The position numbers and the translations under genes are program-made. From CBDCWA01 sp046048295 (GTDB taxonomy: Bacteria > Pseudomonadota > Alphaproteobacteria > Rhizobiales > Hyphomicrobiaceae), in assembly GCA_046048295.1 (NCBI GenBank), contig JBJOGJ010000100.1, forward strand, positions 1 through 13,173: a stretch of DNA of 13,173 bases, read 5' to 3'. The notes under the pieces are model-generated. The model saw only the letters and a program-made list of their open reading frames with translations, did not search any database and had not been told where the DNA came from. Position 1 is the first letter of the stretch. Each line of letters starts with the position of its first letter. Of the stretch, positions 1 to 7,082 are shown one piece after another.

Positions 1-108
1 CTCGTGCCGACGCACGCACTCAGGGCCATAATCAGAGCCAAAGGGGTGGGGTCAAAATTGCGCGCCGATCACCCCGATTCGGGGGTCAAAATTGCATGCC
101 GGTTCACA
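1..108. mobile_element. Terminal end of an IS21-family-like insertion sequence (partial)
   Basis: Two direct copies of GGGGTCAAAATTGC lie at 48-61 and 82-95, 34 bp apart. Each is followed by a similar tail (GCGCCGATCACC and ATGCCGGTTCAC). Read inward from position 108 on the minus strand, the sequence begins TGTGAACCGGCATGCAATTT. IS21-family elements are known for multiple terminal repeats and ends starting TG. The element's body would lie to the left, outside the window, and no transposase is visible here. Homology to a methyltransferase begins immediately after, near 109-115, which supports 108 as the edge. The family assignment is from pattern recognition and is unconfirmed. Confidence 0.6.
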
Positions 109-684
109 TCGAAGCCCAACGCAATGCCCGGCTACTGGCCGAGCAGGCTGCGTGACGGCTGGGAGTACTGCTTCCACCTCTCCCCCACCAGGCGCCCGTT
201 CATCGACTTCGACGCTGTCCGTCAGCCGATCGGTGACTGGGCGCAAGCGCGGCTCGCGAACCTCGGCGAGAACGATATCCACAGGCATGATTCGGGGAAC
301 GCGAGTGGCTTCGGTCGCAACATCTCCCGTTGGGTTGGCCGCGACACGGTCCTGCCGAGCAATGTCCTGACGCTGCCGCTCGTCGGCAAGAACAAGGGGC
401 ATCCAGCCGTATTTCCGGTCGAACTGCCGGCGTTTTTCATCCGCCTGCTCTCCCCCGCCGGCGGTCTTGTCGTGGATCCCTTCGCTGGCAGCGGTACCAC
501 GGGGGTGGCTGCCTGGAATGAAGGCCGCAGTTTCGTCCTGATCGATAACAACGCGGAATATTGCGCTTGCGCGCGGGAAAGGTTGCGAAGGGAGTGTGGT
601 GTGGACTGTTCAGGAATTCCAAAATCAGTGCATGTCCGATCTATCAGTCGCCGCGTAAAAGTTGGAAAAATAAGAAATTTGTAG
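109..684 (+). pseudogene. Truncated beta-class DNA methyltransferase, C-terminal half only
   Basis: The intact parent would transfer a methyl group from SAM to adenine N6 or cytosine N4 in DNA. The open frame runs from position 4, but its first 35 residues are translated insertion-sequence end. Recognisable homology starts at SKPNAMP, the segment that normally follows the catalytic DPPY motif, and continues through RDGWEYCFHLS. The FxGxG-type SAM-binding motif DPFAGSGTTG is at residues 158-167 (nucleotides 475-504), preceded by FPVELPAFFIRLLSP. In this class DPPY comes before the SAM motif, so the catalytic N-terminal half is missing and the fragment should be inactive. The last 30 or so residues are basic and AT-richer and may be run-on past the original end. 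The likely cause is insertion of the IS21-like element at 1-108, with loss or displacement of the 5' half. An alternative is that the 5' half survives on the far side of the element. Confidence 0.75.
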
Positions 685-1027
685 AACTCACGAGGAACGC
701 GAAGCGGAGATTGCGGACGTCACGGCAGTTCTGGATGGCCTTCGGACCGTGGCTGTTCGCCTTGACCGCAGCACCTCAGTCAGCGGACATTGGGCGCACG
801 AGGCAGTGGGATGGGGCCCCGTTTGAAGATTTCGTCGGCTTTCTGGCCACACCGGCCACGGGCATGTGCCAAGATTACGTCATGGGCCAGAAGCGGTCGA
901 ACGGTTTTCCGCGGTCGGTGCGGTGCACAAAGCCATGACTGTCAGAAGACAGCCATCGCCTGCCTCGGTATCGGCGGCGATAATGTCGCCGCCAACCATG
1001 TCCGTTGATAGGGGTATAGCGTCAAAG
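685..1027. other. Gap with no supported gene; possible gene debris
   Basis: No complete gene with a credible start is visible. A frame open from 674 to 829 on the plus strand (reading HEEREAEIADVTAVLDGLRT) looks coding-like in composition but has no start codon or ribosome site. It could be a remnant of a gene cut during the rearrangements to its left. An inverted repeat at 973-993 is described separately. The other open frames overlap each other on both strands and show no recognisable domain. Confidence 0.4.
973..993 (-). terminator. Stem-loop downstream of the recombinase gene
   Basis: A perfect inverted repeat pairs GGCGGCGA (973-980) with TCGCCGCC (986-993) around a 5-nt loop. It lies 34 bp past the stop codon of the minus-strand recombinase. 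No T-run follows on the minus strand, so this would be a weak or Rho-assisted terminator, or just an mRNA 3' end stabiliser. Confidence 0.35.
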
Positions 1028-1663
1028 TCAGATATCAATCTTCTCCGCGAGTTCGATTGCGTCGTCGACCTCGATACCGAGATAACGAACAGTGCTCTCG
1101 ATCTTGGAGTGACCGAGCAAAAGTTGGACCGCTCTGAGATTTCCGGTCCGCCTGTAGATGAGCACGGCCTTGGTCCTTCGCAGCGAGTGCGTTCCGAATT
1201 TCGACGGATCGAGCCCAATGCTCGCCACCCATTCCTGGACAAGTCGTGCACATTGCCGAGCGGTTAGTCCGGCGGGTTCACGGCGACCCGCGAACAGGAA
1301 CTGACCCGGCTTGCGACCTGTGAGCCGCAGGTACTCATCTATTGCCATTCGAGCTTGTTCGGTCAGTTCGAACTTAACCAGCCGTCGGGTCTTCTTCTGC
1401 CGTATGGTGGCACGATCCATCGAATAGCCGCTCGGCGCCACATCTTCCACACGGATTGCCACGACATCACAACCACGCAGCTTGCTGTCGATCGCGAGGT
1501 TGAAGAGCGCGAGATCCCTCTTCTTGCCTTCGATCTGGAGCTTGGTTCTGATCGACCAGACGTGGCTTGGTCGTAACGGTGGCTTGGCACCGACGAGCTC
1601 GCCTTTGTTCCAGGGTGGACGTCGAGCGGGCTTGGCGGCAACTGGTGATTGATGGTCTTCCAT
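1028..1663 (-). CDS. Small tyrosine recombinase/integrase
   Basis: This 211-residue protein would cut and rejoin DNA through a covalent 3'-phosphotyrosine intermediate. All catalytic positions can be seen: R63 in SKLRGCD, a beta-hairpin lysine at K90/K91 in RQKKTRR, H159 and R162 in THSLRRTK, H185 in LLGHSKIES and the nucleophile Y194 in TVRYLG. The catalytic domain is therefore complete. The N-terminal part is only about 40 residues, basic and proline-rich, so the usual core-binding SAM-like domain is reduced. This resembles short rhizobial integrase-like proteins rather than full phage integrases. The start is fixed by AAGGAG at 1671-1676, 7 nt upstream of the ATG. No tRNA gene or att direct repeat is visible nearby. 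It may move an element, act on a resolution site, or be a stranded remnant; the reading frame itself is undamaged. Confidence 0.88.
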   Translation of the reverse strand: MEDHQSPVAAKPARRPPWNKGELVGAKPPLRPSHVWSIRTKLQIEGKKRDLALFNLAIDSKLRGCDVVAIRVEDVAPSGYSMDRATIRQKKTRRLVKFELTEQARMAIDEYLRLTGRKPGQFLFAGRREPAGLTARQCARLVQEWVASIGLDPSKFGTHSLRRTKAVLIYRRTGNLRAVQLLLGHSKIESTVRYLGIEVDDAIELAEKIDI

Positions 1664-2122
1664 GATTTGTCTCCTTGGTTGAGAGACAGACCAGCATGGG
1701 CCATGGCAGATTTGAGCAATTGATTAAACAACCAGCTTCTGGACAGTTGCCGTCGAACAGCAATCATCCGTTATTTCTGCACGAACTCGGCCCCCTGCGC
1801 ATGCGGAAGCACGGCGCACAATTTTCAACCTACAATTGGATCGGGGCCACCGCTTGCGGGCTTGTTGCCTTGAAAGTCCTCGTTACACGAAGAACAGATC
1901 AATGCCGATTATCCCAGCCGGTCAAGACATTGAATATAAATATATAAAATTGATCTTGAACATTGACAATGAACGCCAGTGACCTGAGGCTCACCATTTG
2001 ATAACGTTTCCATTGTGTTCTTGCTCGCCGGGGCTCAAGAGTGGTGGGCGGCGGATGCCATTGAGCCTCGAAGCGCGGAACCACCGCCGGAATGCTGGTC
2101 GATCAGGGGGCAATGACGACTG
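1664..2122. other. Gap of about 460 bp without a supported gene; AT-rich stretch inside
   Basis: No open frame here has recognisable homology, a ribosome site and typical codon use together. A distinctly AT-rich stretch at about 1926-1975 contrasts with its GC-rich surroundings and contains the minus-strand promoter described separately. The region is the shared upstream region of two divergent genes, the recombinase (minus) and the coiled-coil protein (plus). No clear plus-strand promoter was found for the latter. Confidence 0.5.
1941..1969 (-). promoter_or_regulatory. Sigma-70-type promoter pointing towards the recombinase gene
   Basis: On the minus strand TTGTCA (1969-1964) is followed by exactly 17 bp and then TATATA (1946-1941), in an AT-rich island. 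Transcription would begin near 1934 and run left. The only minus-strand gene ahead is the recombinase starting at 1663, which gives a leader of about 270 nt. The prediction comes from consensus matching only. Confidence 0.45.
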
Positions 2123-3337
2123 GTGCACGGAACGGCGAACCATTGGGCCCAAGTCGTGAAGTACGCGTTTCTGATTCTTGGATTGATCTTCCTGCTGCCG
2201 CTCGCGAGCCCGGTGCGCCACCTCGAGGCTTTCGAGGAGGAGCAGCTCGATCAATTTCGCATGGCCGCGACCTTCGACGCCCCGGCGATCAACAATGATG
2301 GCAATACTGAGAGACCGCAAGACTTGTCCTCGGTGATTTCGGTGCTCAGTCGCCATGTGGAAGAGCAGGAAAATCTCTACCTCAGAAAACGGATGATATC
2401 CGGCGATGCACTTCGCCCACGAGAGGCACCGCCGGGTGAACTTCGTGCGATGCTGGATCAGCGTACGGGCAACGACGTCATCGAAGAGATGCGGCGGCTT
2501 GGCAATCCTGCACGGGACGTCGACAGCTCGCTGCCAAGCACACTGACAAAGCCGCCGCCGGTCGACGAACCCGAAAGCCGGCGTCGCCTCGTAGACCTGG
2601 CGAACCGGCTTGAAGCACTTGCTCAGCAGGTCGAGAAGCAGAGTGCGCTGCTCCGCCAGCGTCTCGATGCGGTGAAAACCGATCAGGACCGGCTTGCGAC
2701 ACGCGAGGAACTGAAATCGGGGCTAGCGCAGATCCAGGATGGTATTTCCGATGATCTCACCAAGTTGCGCGATGCCATCGGCCAGCGCCCGACGCGAGAG
2801 CAACTCGACCAGAAGCTCGACGCTCTGGCTGGCCAGAATACAAAACTCGCGGCCCAGATCGAGACGGCACGTCGGCTGCTTTCCGATCAGGTGGGCGGGC
2901 AATCGGATGTCGTTCGCGAGAGCGAAGACATTGTGGCCGGGAAACTCGCCGTGATTCAGAAGCAACTGGCGGGAGCACTGGGGGATTCGAGGCGAATAGC
3001 CGATCTCGTAGACCAGAGATCGGATCGGCCGTCTGCCTTGATAAGCCTGACTGTGGTGGAGGCGATGCCGGAGGCCACAGCCGAGAATGCCGGCGCCGAT
3101 GCGGCCTGTCGCAGGATCTGTACAGATCTGTCAGGAAAGCTGAAGGTACGGTATGTGCCACTTGCGCTACAAACTGCAAAAGGCAGCGGGGACGCCGGGA
3201 CCTCCGCATCCATGGAGAGCCGGAGACTTGCATGTAGCGTCGACATAAAGCGGCGCCCGGGCTGCAAACCTGGAGAAGAATGTTCCGAAGCAATAGTTCA
3301 GCGCAGTGTAACGGTTACGTGCATCAGAGATGAATGA
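2123..3337 (+). CDS. Membrane-anchored coiled-coil protein with a six-cysteine C-terminal domain, unknown function
   Basis: I do not recognise the family. The 404-residue product has one hydrophobic segment at about residues 12-31, a signal anchor without a clear cleavage site. A helical, charged region at about 150-290 with heptad-like spacing (LVDLANRLEALAQQVEKQ and following) is probably a coiled coil. A compact C-terminal domain follows at about 305-404. Every cysteine lies in this last domain (C329, C333, C371, C381, C387, C400), an even number that fits disulfides in the periplasm. The probable topology is a short cytoplasmic N-terminus with the rest in the periplasm. The start is GTG at 2123, with AGGGGG 12 nt upstream. 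Another GTG at 2156 would begin right at the membrane segment. The stop overlaps the next gene by 8 bp, so the two are probably co-translated and may form a complex. Confidence 0.7.
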   Translation: MHGTANHWAQVVKYAFLILGLIFLLPLASPVRHLEAFEEEQLDQFRMAATFDAPAINNDGNTERPQDLSSVISVLSRHVEEQENLYLRKRMISGDALRPREAPPGELRAMLDQRTGNDVIEEMRRLGNPARDVDSSLPSTLTKPPPVDEPESRRRLVDLANRLEALAQQVEKQSALLRQRLDAVKTDQDRLATREELKSGLAQIQDGISDDLTKLRDAIGQRPTREQLDQKLDALAGQNTKLAAQIETARRLLSDQVGGQSDVVRESEDIVAGKLAVIQKQLAGALGDSRRIADLVDQRSDRPSALISLTVVEAMPEATAENAGADAACRRICTDLSGKLKVRYVPLALQTAKGSGDAGTSASMESRRLACSVDIKRRPGCKPGEECSEAIVQRSVTVTCIRDE

Positions 3338-4691
3338 GCACTCCGGGATAGGGCGAAGCGCAGGTTGGTTCGATTCGCGCCGACGAGGATGGCGGCGCTT
3401 ATATTTCGCCGAGCGCAAGAACAAGACGATCGCGGCTGGCGTGGTTCTATTCCTCATCTGCCTGCCGACGGCGCTGCTGCTGGCCCAGGGCCAGCTCAGA
3501 AAGAATCCGGCATTCCGGCTCGCCGCAATTCAATCGACCCACGTGGCGTTCGCAGCAATCGACTACGTGGCCTCACGTGCGCCAGTGGTGGGCTCGCAAA
3601 TTTCGAGGGTAACAGCAGGCGCAAGCCACTTTATCCTTGAGTCCATTGCAGCCCATGGCCTGGACGACGGATTGCGCCTCGCCTACGCCGCAGCACTGCG
3701 CCGAGTTGCTAGAGGTCGGGCCGGTAACGGCGACCTAGGAGATCTGGAAAGTGTTACGGAGAAAGTTACCGCATTGGTTGCCGAAAGTTTTGCGTGGCAG
3801 CTCTCCCGTGAGCCGGCAACGATTGCCAAAGCTCTAGGCTTGTCGGAACCTTTGCCCAACGACATGGCTGGTAACGAGAAAGCTGGCGGTGCAGTTCGAT
3901 GGATTGAGAGCGACCTTGGAATTATGGAAGCGCTGTCCGCTGCAGATCCCGGCAACGTATTCTGGTGGTGGAAACTCTCCGACACGGAACGCCGTGCTTC
4001 GGCCGCAGCGTCTGCCGCCGGGCGGCTAGAGGAGGCACTGGGCTGGGCAGCACGACGCTATCGGCGCCTTGCCACACTCAACGCATCAAACGCAGCATCA
4101 GGATTCCTTGCCTCCGAACAATCCGACGCACTGAGGCAGGTCGCGTCTACGCTCATACTTCTCGGTCGCAACGATGAGGCGCGACCAATGCTGGAAGATG
4201 TCATGCGCATCGAAGGCACCGCAAGTGCTGCAAACTCGCGCTCCGCTCAGGCGACCAAGGATCGCACGGCGCAGACGCTGCAACTGATCGGCCTCGCCCA
4301 CATCCGGCAGGGGCGAGGTGAGAGCGCCGTCGGCCCCCTCGCGTTCGTCGCGACGCTCCGGCAGGATCGGCAGTCGAACTCCGCAGAGCGCTGCCGTGCA
4401 CTTCAGGAAACCGCGCGCAACAACGAACTGCTCGGCGATGCCATGGTACAGAAGGGTACATTGAGAAGTGCGCACCAGAAATATATGCAAGCACTCTCGC
4501 CAGATAAGAAACTCTACGGCACGCTCTTGGCTTGCCAGGGTTTCAATCATGACCTTCACAAGCGGGTGATGCTGAAGCTCGCCAAACTTTATGCCGCCGC
4601 AAATATGCCGGTGGAAAGCAGACGCATACTGGTCGCCGTCACGGGCGGCGGCATTGATGGTGCTGGTGTTCTCACTCCAGCGCTGCGATAA
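3330..4691 (+). CDS. Single-pass membrane protein with TPR-like helical repeats, unknown function
   Basis: The 453-residue product has a basic N-terminus (RRRGWRRLYFAERKNK), one membrane helix at about residues 33-52 and a long alanine-rich helical remainder. By the positive-inside rule the bulk is probably periplasmic. From about residue 205 the sequence shows TPR-like units, for example ADPGN followed by the GRLEEALGWAARRYRRLATLN helix pair, then units near 265-297, 313-340, 362-390 and 411-438. These resemble the degenerate TPR arrays in which DPxN-W segments separate repeats. TPRs normally bind partner proteins. The ATG lies inside the 3' end of the upstream coiled-coil gene (8-bp overlap), so the pair is a two-gene operon and the partner may be the coiled-coil protein. 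A palindrome lies 25 bp after the stop. No enzymatic motif is seen. Confidence 0.7.
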   Translation: MNEHSGIGRSAGWFDSRRRGWRRLYFAERKNKTIAAGVVLFLICLPTALLLAQGQLRKNPAFRLAAIQSTHVAFAAIDYVASRAPVVGSQISRVTAGASHFILESIAAHGLDDGLRLAYAAALRRVARGRAGNGDLGDLESVTEKVTALVAESFAWQLSREPATIAKALGLSEPLPNDMAGNEKAGGAVRWIESDLGIMEALSAADPGNVFWWWKLSDTERRASAAASAAGRLEEALGWAARRYRRLATLNASNAASGFLASEQSDALRQVASTLILLGRNDEARPMLEDVMRIEGTASAANSRSAQATKDRTAQTLQLIGLAHIRQGRGESAVGPLAFVATLRQDRQSNSAERCRALQETARNNELLGDAMVQKGTLRSAHQKYMQALSPDKKLYGTLLACQGFNHDLHKRVMLKLAKLYAAANMPVESRRILVAVTGGGIDGAGVLTPALR

Positions 4692-4715
4692 TACTTTCGG
4701 ATAGCCATGCCAAAA

Positions 4716-4737
4716 GAGGGGCAATCGATTGCCCCTC
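4716..4737 (-). terminator. Perfect 22-bp palindrome acting as terminator between convergent genes
   Basis: GAGGGGCAAT and its exact complement meet around CG, giving up to an 11-bp dyad. Read on the minus strand the dyad is followed by CTTTTGG, a short U-tract, which suits termination of the minus-strand crystallin-like gene ending at 4770. On the plus strand GC-rich sequence follows, so termination for the TPR gene ending at 4691 would be weaker. Confidence 0.6.
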
Positions 4738-4769
4738 CGCGCGGACGAAACTTACGACATTGAGTTTGG

Positions 4770-5093
4770 CTACTCGCAGCGGCAGCGCAGCGACTCGACT
4801 TTGGTTTCCCAGGAGCCAAGCCTCTTGCGGTCCTGATCGAACTCGTGCTTGGAACCGTTGAAATTCTCGCGCTCGAAAACCACCAAGCGGCAGGCCGGGC
4901 TGAGCATCACGGATTTCGTGCGGTTACGAAAGGCATCGAGAGAAGAGTACTGGGTGTTCGGCTGCAGGTAACGTCCCTGCCCTTCCCATTCTTCTTCGTT
5001 GAAGATCAGGCAGCCCGGCTGATGCGCCGATACAGGCATGGCCACTAATGACCCCAGAAGCAGGAATGCGAGCGCTACAGAGAAGAATCTCAT
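4770..5093 (-). CDS. Secreted beta/gamma-crystallin-like protein
   Basis: The 107-residue product starts with a clear signal peptide (MRFFSVALAFLLLGSLVAMP, likely cleaved after SA at residue 23). The mature 84 residues look like one beta/gamma-crystallin domain made of two Greek-key motifs. The first runs from CLIFNEEEWEGQGRYL to RNRTKSVML (about 28-64). The second runs from CRLVVFERENFNGSKHEF to ETKVESLRC (about 68-104). The aromatic-E-x-x-F-x-G pattern and the closing S-V/S-L strands are typical. The calcium-site consensus (N/D)(N/D)xx(S/T)S is only partly kept (NRTKSV, ETKVES), so calcium binding is doubtful. Four cysteines (C28, C68, C104, C106) could form disulfides. The start at 5093 is chosen because GGGGG lies 5 nt upstream and the promoter at 5122-5150 covers the longer alternative start at 5150. 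Confidence 0.72.
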   Translation of the reverse strand: MRFFSVALAFLLLGSLVAMPVSAHQPGCLIFNEEEWEGQGRYLQPNTQYSSLDAFRNRTKSVMLSPACRLVVFERENFNGSKHEFDQDRKRLGSWETKVESLRCRCE

Positions 5094-5121
5094 GATTACC
5101 CCCAACTTGAACCTATTTCGC

Positions 5122-5150
5122 CAGGTAGCATCGGCCTGGAGTTTGGTCAA
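5122..5150 (-). promoter_or_regulatory. Promoter of the crystallin-like gene
   Basis: On the minus strand TTGACC (5150-5145) and TACCTG (5127-5122) are 17 bp apart, matching the rhizobial TTGAC-N17-CTA pattern with a weak -10. Transcription would begin near 5115, about 22 nt before the ATG at 5093. Confidence 0.45.
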
Positions 5151-5263
5151 CAGAAAGTTGAGTAGTCATGGCGTTTCCTGACGAAACATTGCGCAACCGA
5201 ACGACGTCATGAAAAGGACATGGATCAAGCAAGGTCGAAATGCCGCTGATCAGCGTTAATCTA

Positions 5264-5292
5264 TTGATTGGGAGGAATTTTTCTTGCTATCC
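5264..5292 (+). promoter_or_regulatory. Promoter candidate for the five-module OmpA-like gene
   Basis: TTGATT (5264-5269), a 17-bp spacer and CTATCC (5287-5292) fit a housekeeping promoter and imply a start of transcription near 5299. If real, it excludes the in-frame TTG at 5284, even though that codon has GGAGGAA just upstream, and favours the ATG at 5359. The two readings of GGAGGAA (spacer or ribosome site) cannot be separated by eye. Confidence 0.35.
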
Positions 5293-5358
5293 TGCACCGG
5301 AATGACAATTGCAGCAGAAACGGCGGTTGCCGCCGTTCGAAGAGGACTGTGGCGTAGC

Positions 5359-6990
5359 ATGAAATTACTGACACAGATTGTTTGTGCACTGACATTGGCA
5401 ACCTCCGCCAGCTCCGCAGCGTTTGCCGTGTCCCCCTTCAAACCCTTTGGCGCCGCAAGCGAAATCAGTGGTTTGCCGACGGTAAAGGTATCGACCGCCT
5501 CTCAGCGGTTGTCCGTCATACTGGCCGATCAAGGCTATTCGGAAATTCGCTTCACTTCCCAGGCTCCCCCCATCTACGTAGCGAGAGCCTGCAAGGATGG
5601 TGTCCTCTACGAAGTGACTATGAACCGCACGGGCGAAATCCGTGCCGCCACAAGCTTTGGCCGTTGCTCGGTCCCGTCGGAAGAAGGGGGAGCGGTCGAT
5701 CATCTGCCAGAAGAAGCGCCTAAACTTCCCTCGCTGCGAGAAATCAGTGCAGACTTGTCTCAGCGAGGCTTCAAGTACGTCGAGTTCGTCGAAACTCGCC
5801 CGCCGCACTACACTGCTGAGGCATGCCGCAATGACATGCGCCACCGGTTGACGATCAACCGGGGTGGAGTGATCGTGGGTCATGAGCGTCTCGGTCCCTG
5901 TGACAGCAATCAGGCGCAACAGTTGCCCGACAACGCCATTTCGGCGTCAGATGTTCAGGATAGCCTCACCAAGATGGGCTATCGCCAACTCGTTTTCATC
6001 GATGCCCGTCCTCCAACTTTCGTTGTCCAGGGTTGCCAGGACGGCAAGAAGCTTGCCCTCAGGGTCAACTCAGAGGGCGTTGTTACGCGTACCACGGAGA
6101 TCGGCAGCTGCAATGGCGGCGGTCTCATCGAGGTTGTCGATCGACCGCCCAACATGGATCGCGAGGGTATCGAGGACATCCTGCTTTCGCGTGGCTATCT
6201 GAACGTACGGAATGTCAAGATGGGCCGCCGCGCTGTGACGGCACTCGCCTGCAAGGGCAATCGAAACTATCGCGTCACGCTTGACGTACGGCAGGGGCAC
6301 ATTCAGTCGCGCGAGTATCTCGGCAACTGCCCTTCCAAGTTTCGTACCTTCGACCGTCTGGGCGTGAGGCGTGTTCTGCATACTCTTGGCTATCGGAAGA
6401 TCCAGCTAGAGGAGGGGCGCCGCAACTTCCTGGCGCGCGCCTGCTTCAACGTTCGTGAATATGCGCTACGGATCAAGTCGACCGGCGAGATTGACTTCCG
6501 CAAGGCGGTAGGCTGGTGCGACGCCATGCGCGATCGGGAAGTCGAGGTGCTTCCGCCAAATCGTATCCCAGATGAAGAGATTGCAGAGACATTCGAAATC
6601 CCGCCTTCGGTTTGCCAGCAATATTTGGACTGGCAGCAGTTCAAGAGCCCGATCCTCTTCGAGGTGGATAGTGCCAGGGTGAGCAGAGACAGCCATGCAC
6701 TGCTTCGCCGTGTTGCGCGCAACCTTGACCGCTGCCGCAACGCAGTGCTTCGCATAGAGGGACATACTGACGACACCGGCAATCGCGGTGCCAATCGGGA
6801 ACTCAGTGAGAAAAGGGCTGAAGCCGTATTCGAATTCCTGGCCAGGAATGGTGTGGGACAGGATCGGGTACAGGCTGCAGGTTACGGAGAGCGCCACCCG
6901 ATTGTGTCGAACGACAGCATGGAAATGAGGGAGCGTAACCGCCGCATCGAGCTCATCCTGGAATGGGATGACCGCGGTGGCAGCCAGTAA
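5359..6990 (+). CDS. Periplasmic protein with five two-cysteine modules and a C-terminal OmpA peptidoglycan-binding domain
   Basis: The 543-residue product starts with a signal peptide (MKLLTQIVCALTLATSASSA, cleavage near AFA). Five tandem modules follow at about residues 50-103, 127-181, 198-251, 271-324 and 335-387. Each has a GY/GF turn, a xxC and a closing GxC. The cysteine pairs are C78/C103, C156/C181, C226/C251, C298/C324 and C362/C387, with a constant spacing of 25-26, which suggests one disulfide per module. The modules faintly resemble PepSY. Residues about 430-535 are an OmpA C-terminal domain (LFEVDSARVS, GHTDDTG, LSEKRAEAV, NRRIEL). D471 and R486 match the diaminopimelate-binding residues of that family. 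The protein should attach to peptidoglycan and display the modules. The ATG at 5359 directly precedes the signal peptide, with AGAGGA about 12 nt upstream. Longer in-frame starts at 5284 and 5302 are possible. A terminator follows. Confidence 0.82.
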   Translation: MKLLTQIVCALTLATSASSAAFAVSPFKPFGAASEISGLPTVKVSTASQRLSVILADQGYSEIRFTSQAPPIYVARACKDGVLYEVTMNRTGEIRAATSFGRCSVPSEEGGAVDHLPEEAPKLPSLREISADLSQRGFKYVEFVETRPPHYTAEACRNDMRHRLTINRGGVIVGHERLGPCDSNQAQQLPDNAISASDVQDSLTKMGYRQLVFIDARPPTFVVQGCQDGKKLALRVNSEGVVTRTTEIGSCNGGGLIEVVDRPPNMDREGIEDILLSRGYLNVRNVKMGRRAVTALACKGNRNYRVTLDVRQGHIQSREYLGNCPSKFRTFDRLGVRRVLHTLGYRKIQLEEGRRNFLARACFNVREYALRIKSTGEIDFRKAVGWCDAMRDREVEVLPPNRIPDEEIAETFEIPPSVCQQYLDWQQFKSPILFEVDSARVSRDSHALLRRVARNLDRCRNAVLRIEGHTDDTGNRGANRELSEKRAEAVFEFLARNGVGQDRVQAAGYGERHPIVSNDSMEMRERNRRIELILEWDDRGGSQ

Positions 6991-7001
6991 CATAATCTGA
7001 A

Positions 7002-7038
7002 ATCGGGGCCGCCTCTGCGGCCCCGATGCTCTTATTCT
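7002..7038 (+). terminator. Intrinsic terminator after the OmpA-like gene
   Basis: ATCGGGGCCGC and GCGGCCCCGAT form a perfect 11-bp GC-rich stem with a CTCT loop (7002-7027), 11 bp past the stop codon. T-rich sequence follows. An ATG at 7026 sits in the stem's descending arm, which argues against using it as the start of the next gene. Confidence 0.75.
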
Positions 7039-7082
7039 TTCCTGTATGTTTCTATTCACACCCGATGCGGGGGAGTGATCCC

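Noticed and set aside
4..108. Reading the methyltransferase as starting at position 4
   Set aside because: These codons are translated insertion-sequence terminal repeats; family homology starts only after position 108.
1355..1767. Long open frames overlapping the recombinase on both strands
   Set aside because: The recombinase frame carries all catalytic motifs and a ribosome site; the others are high-GC shadow frames with no domain.
2757..3293. Minus-strand 178-codon frame inside the coiled-coil gene
   Set aside because: Rich in R, P and S with no domain, typical of an antisense shadow; the plus-strand gene has structured features and operon coupling.
4098..4724. Minus-strand 208-codon frame inside the TPR-like gene
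   Set aside because: No recognisable motif, and it runs across the terminator palindrome at 4716-4737.
7026..7082. N-terminal extension of the LssY-like protein from ATG 7026
   Set aside because: That ATG lies in the descending arm of the preceding terminator stem; GTG 7083 has a well-spaced GGGGGAG.
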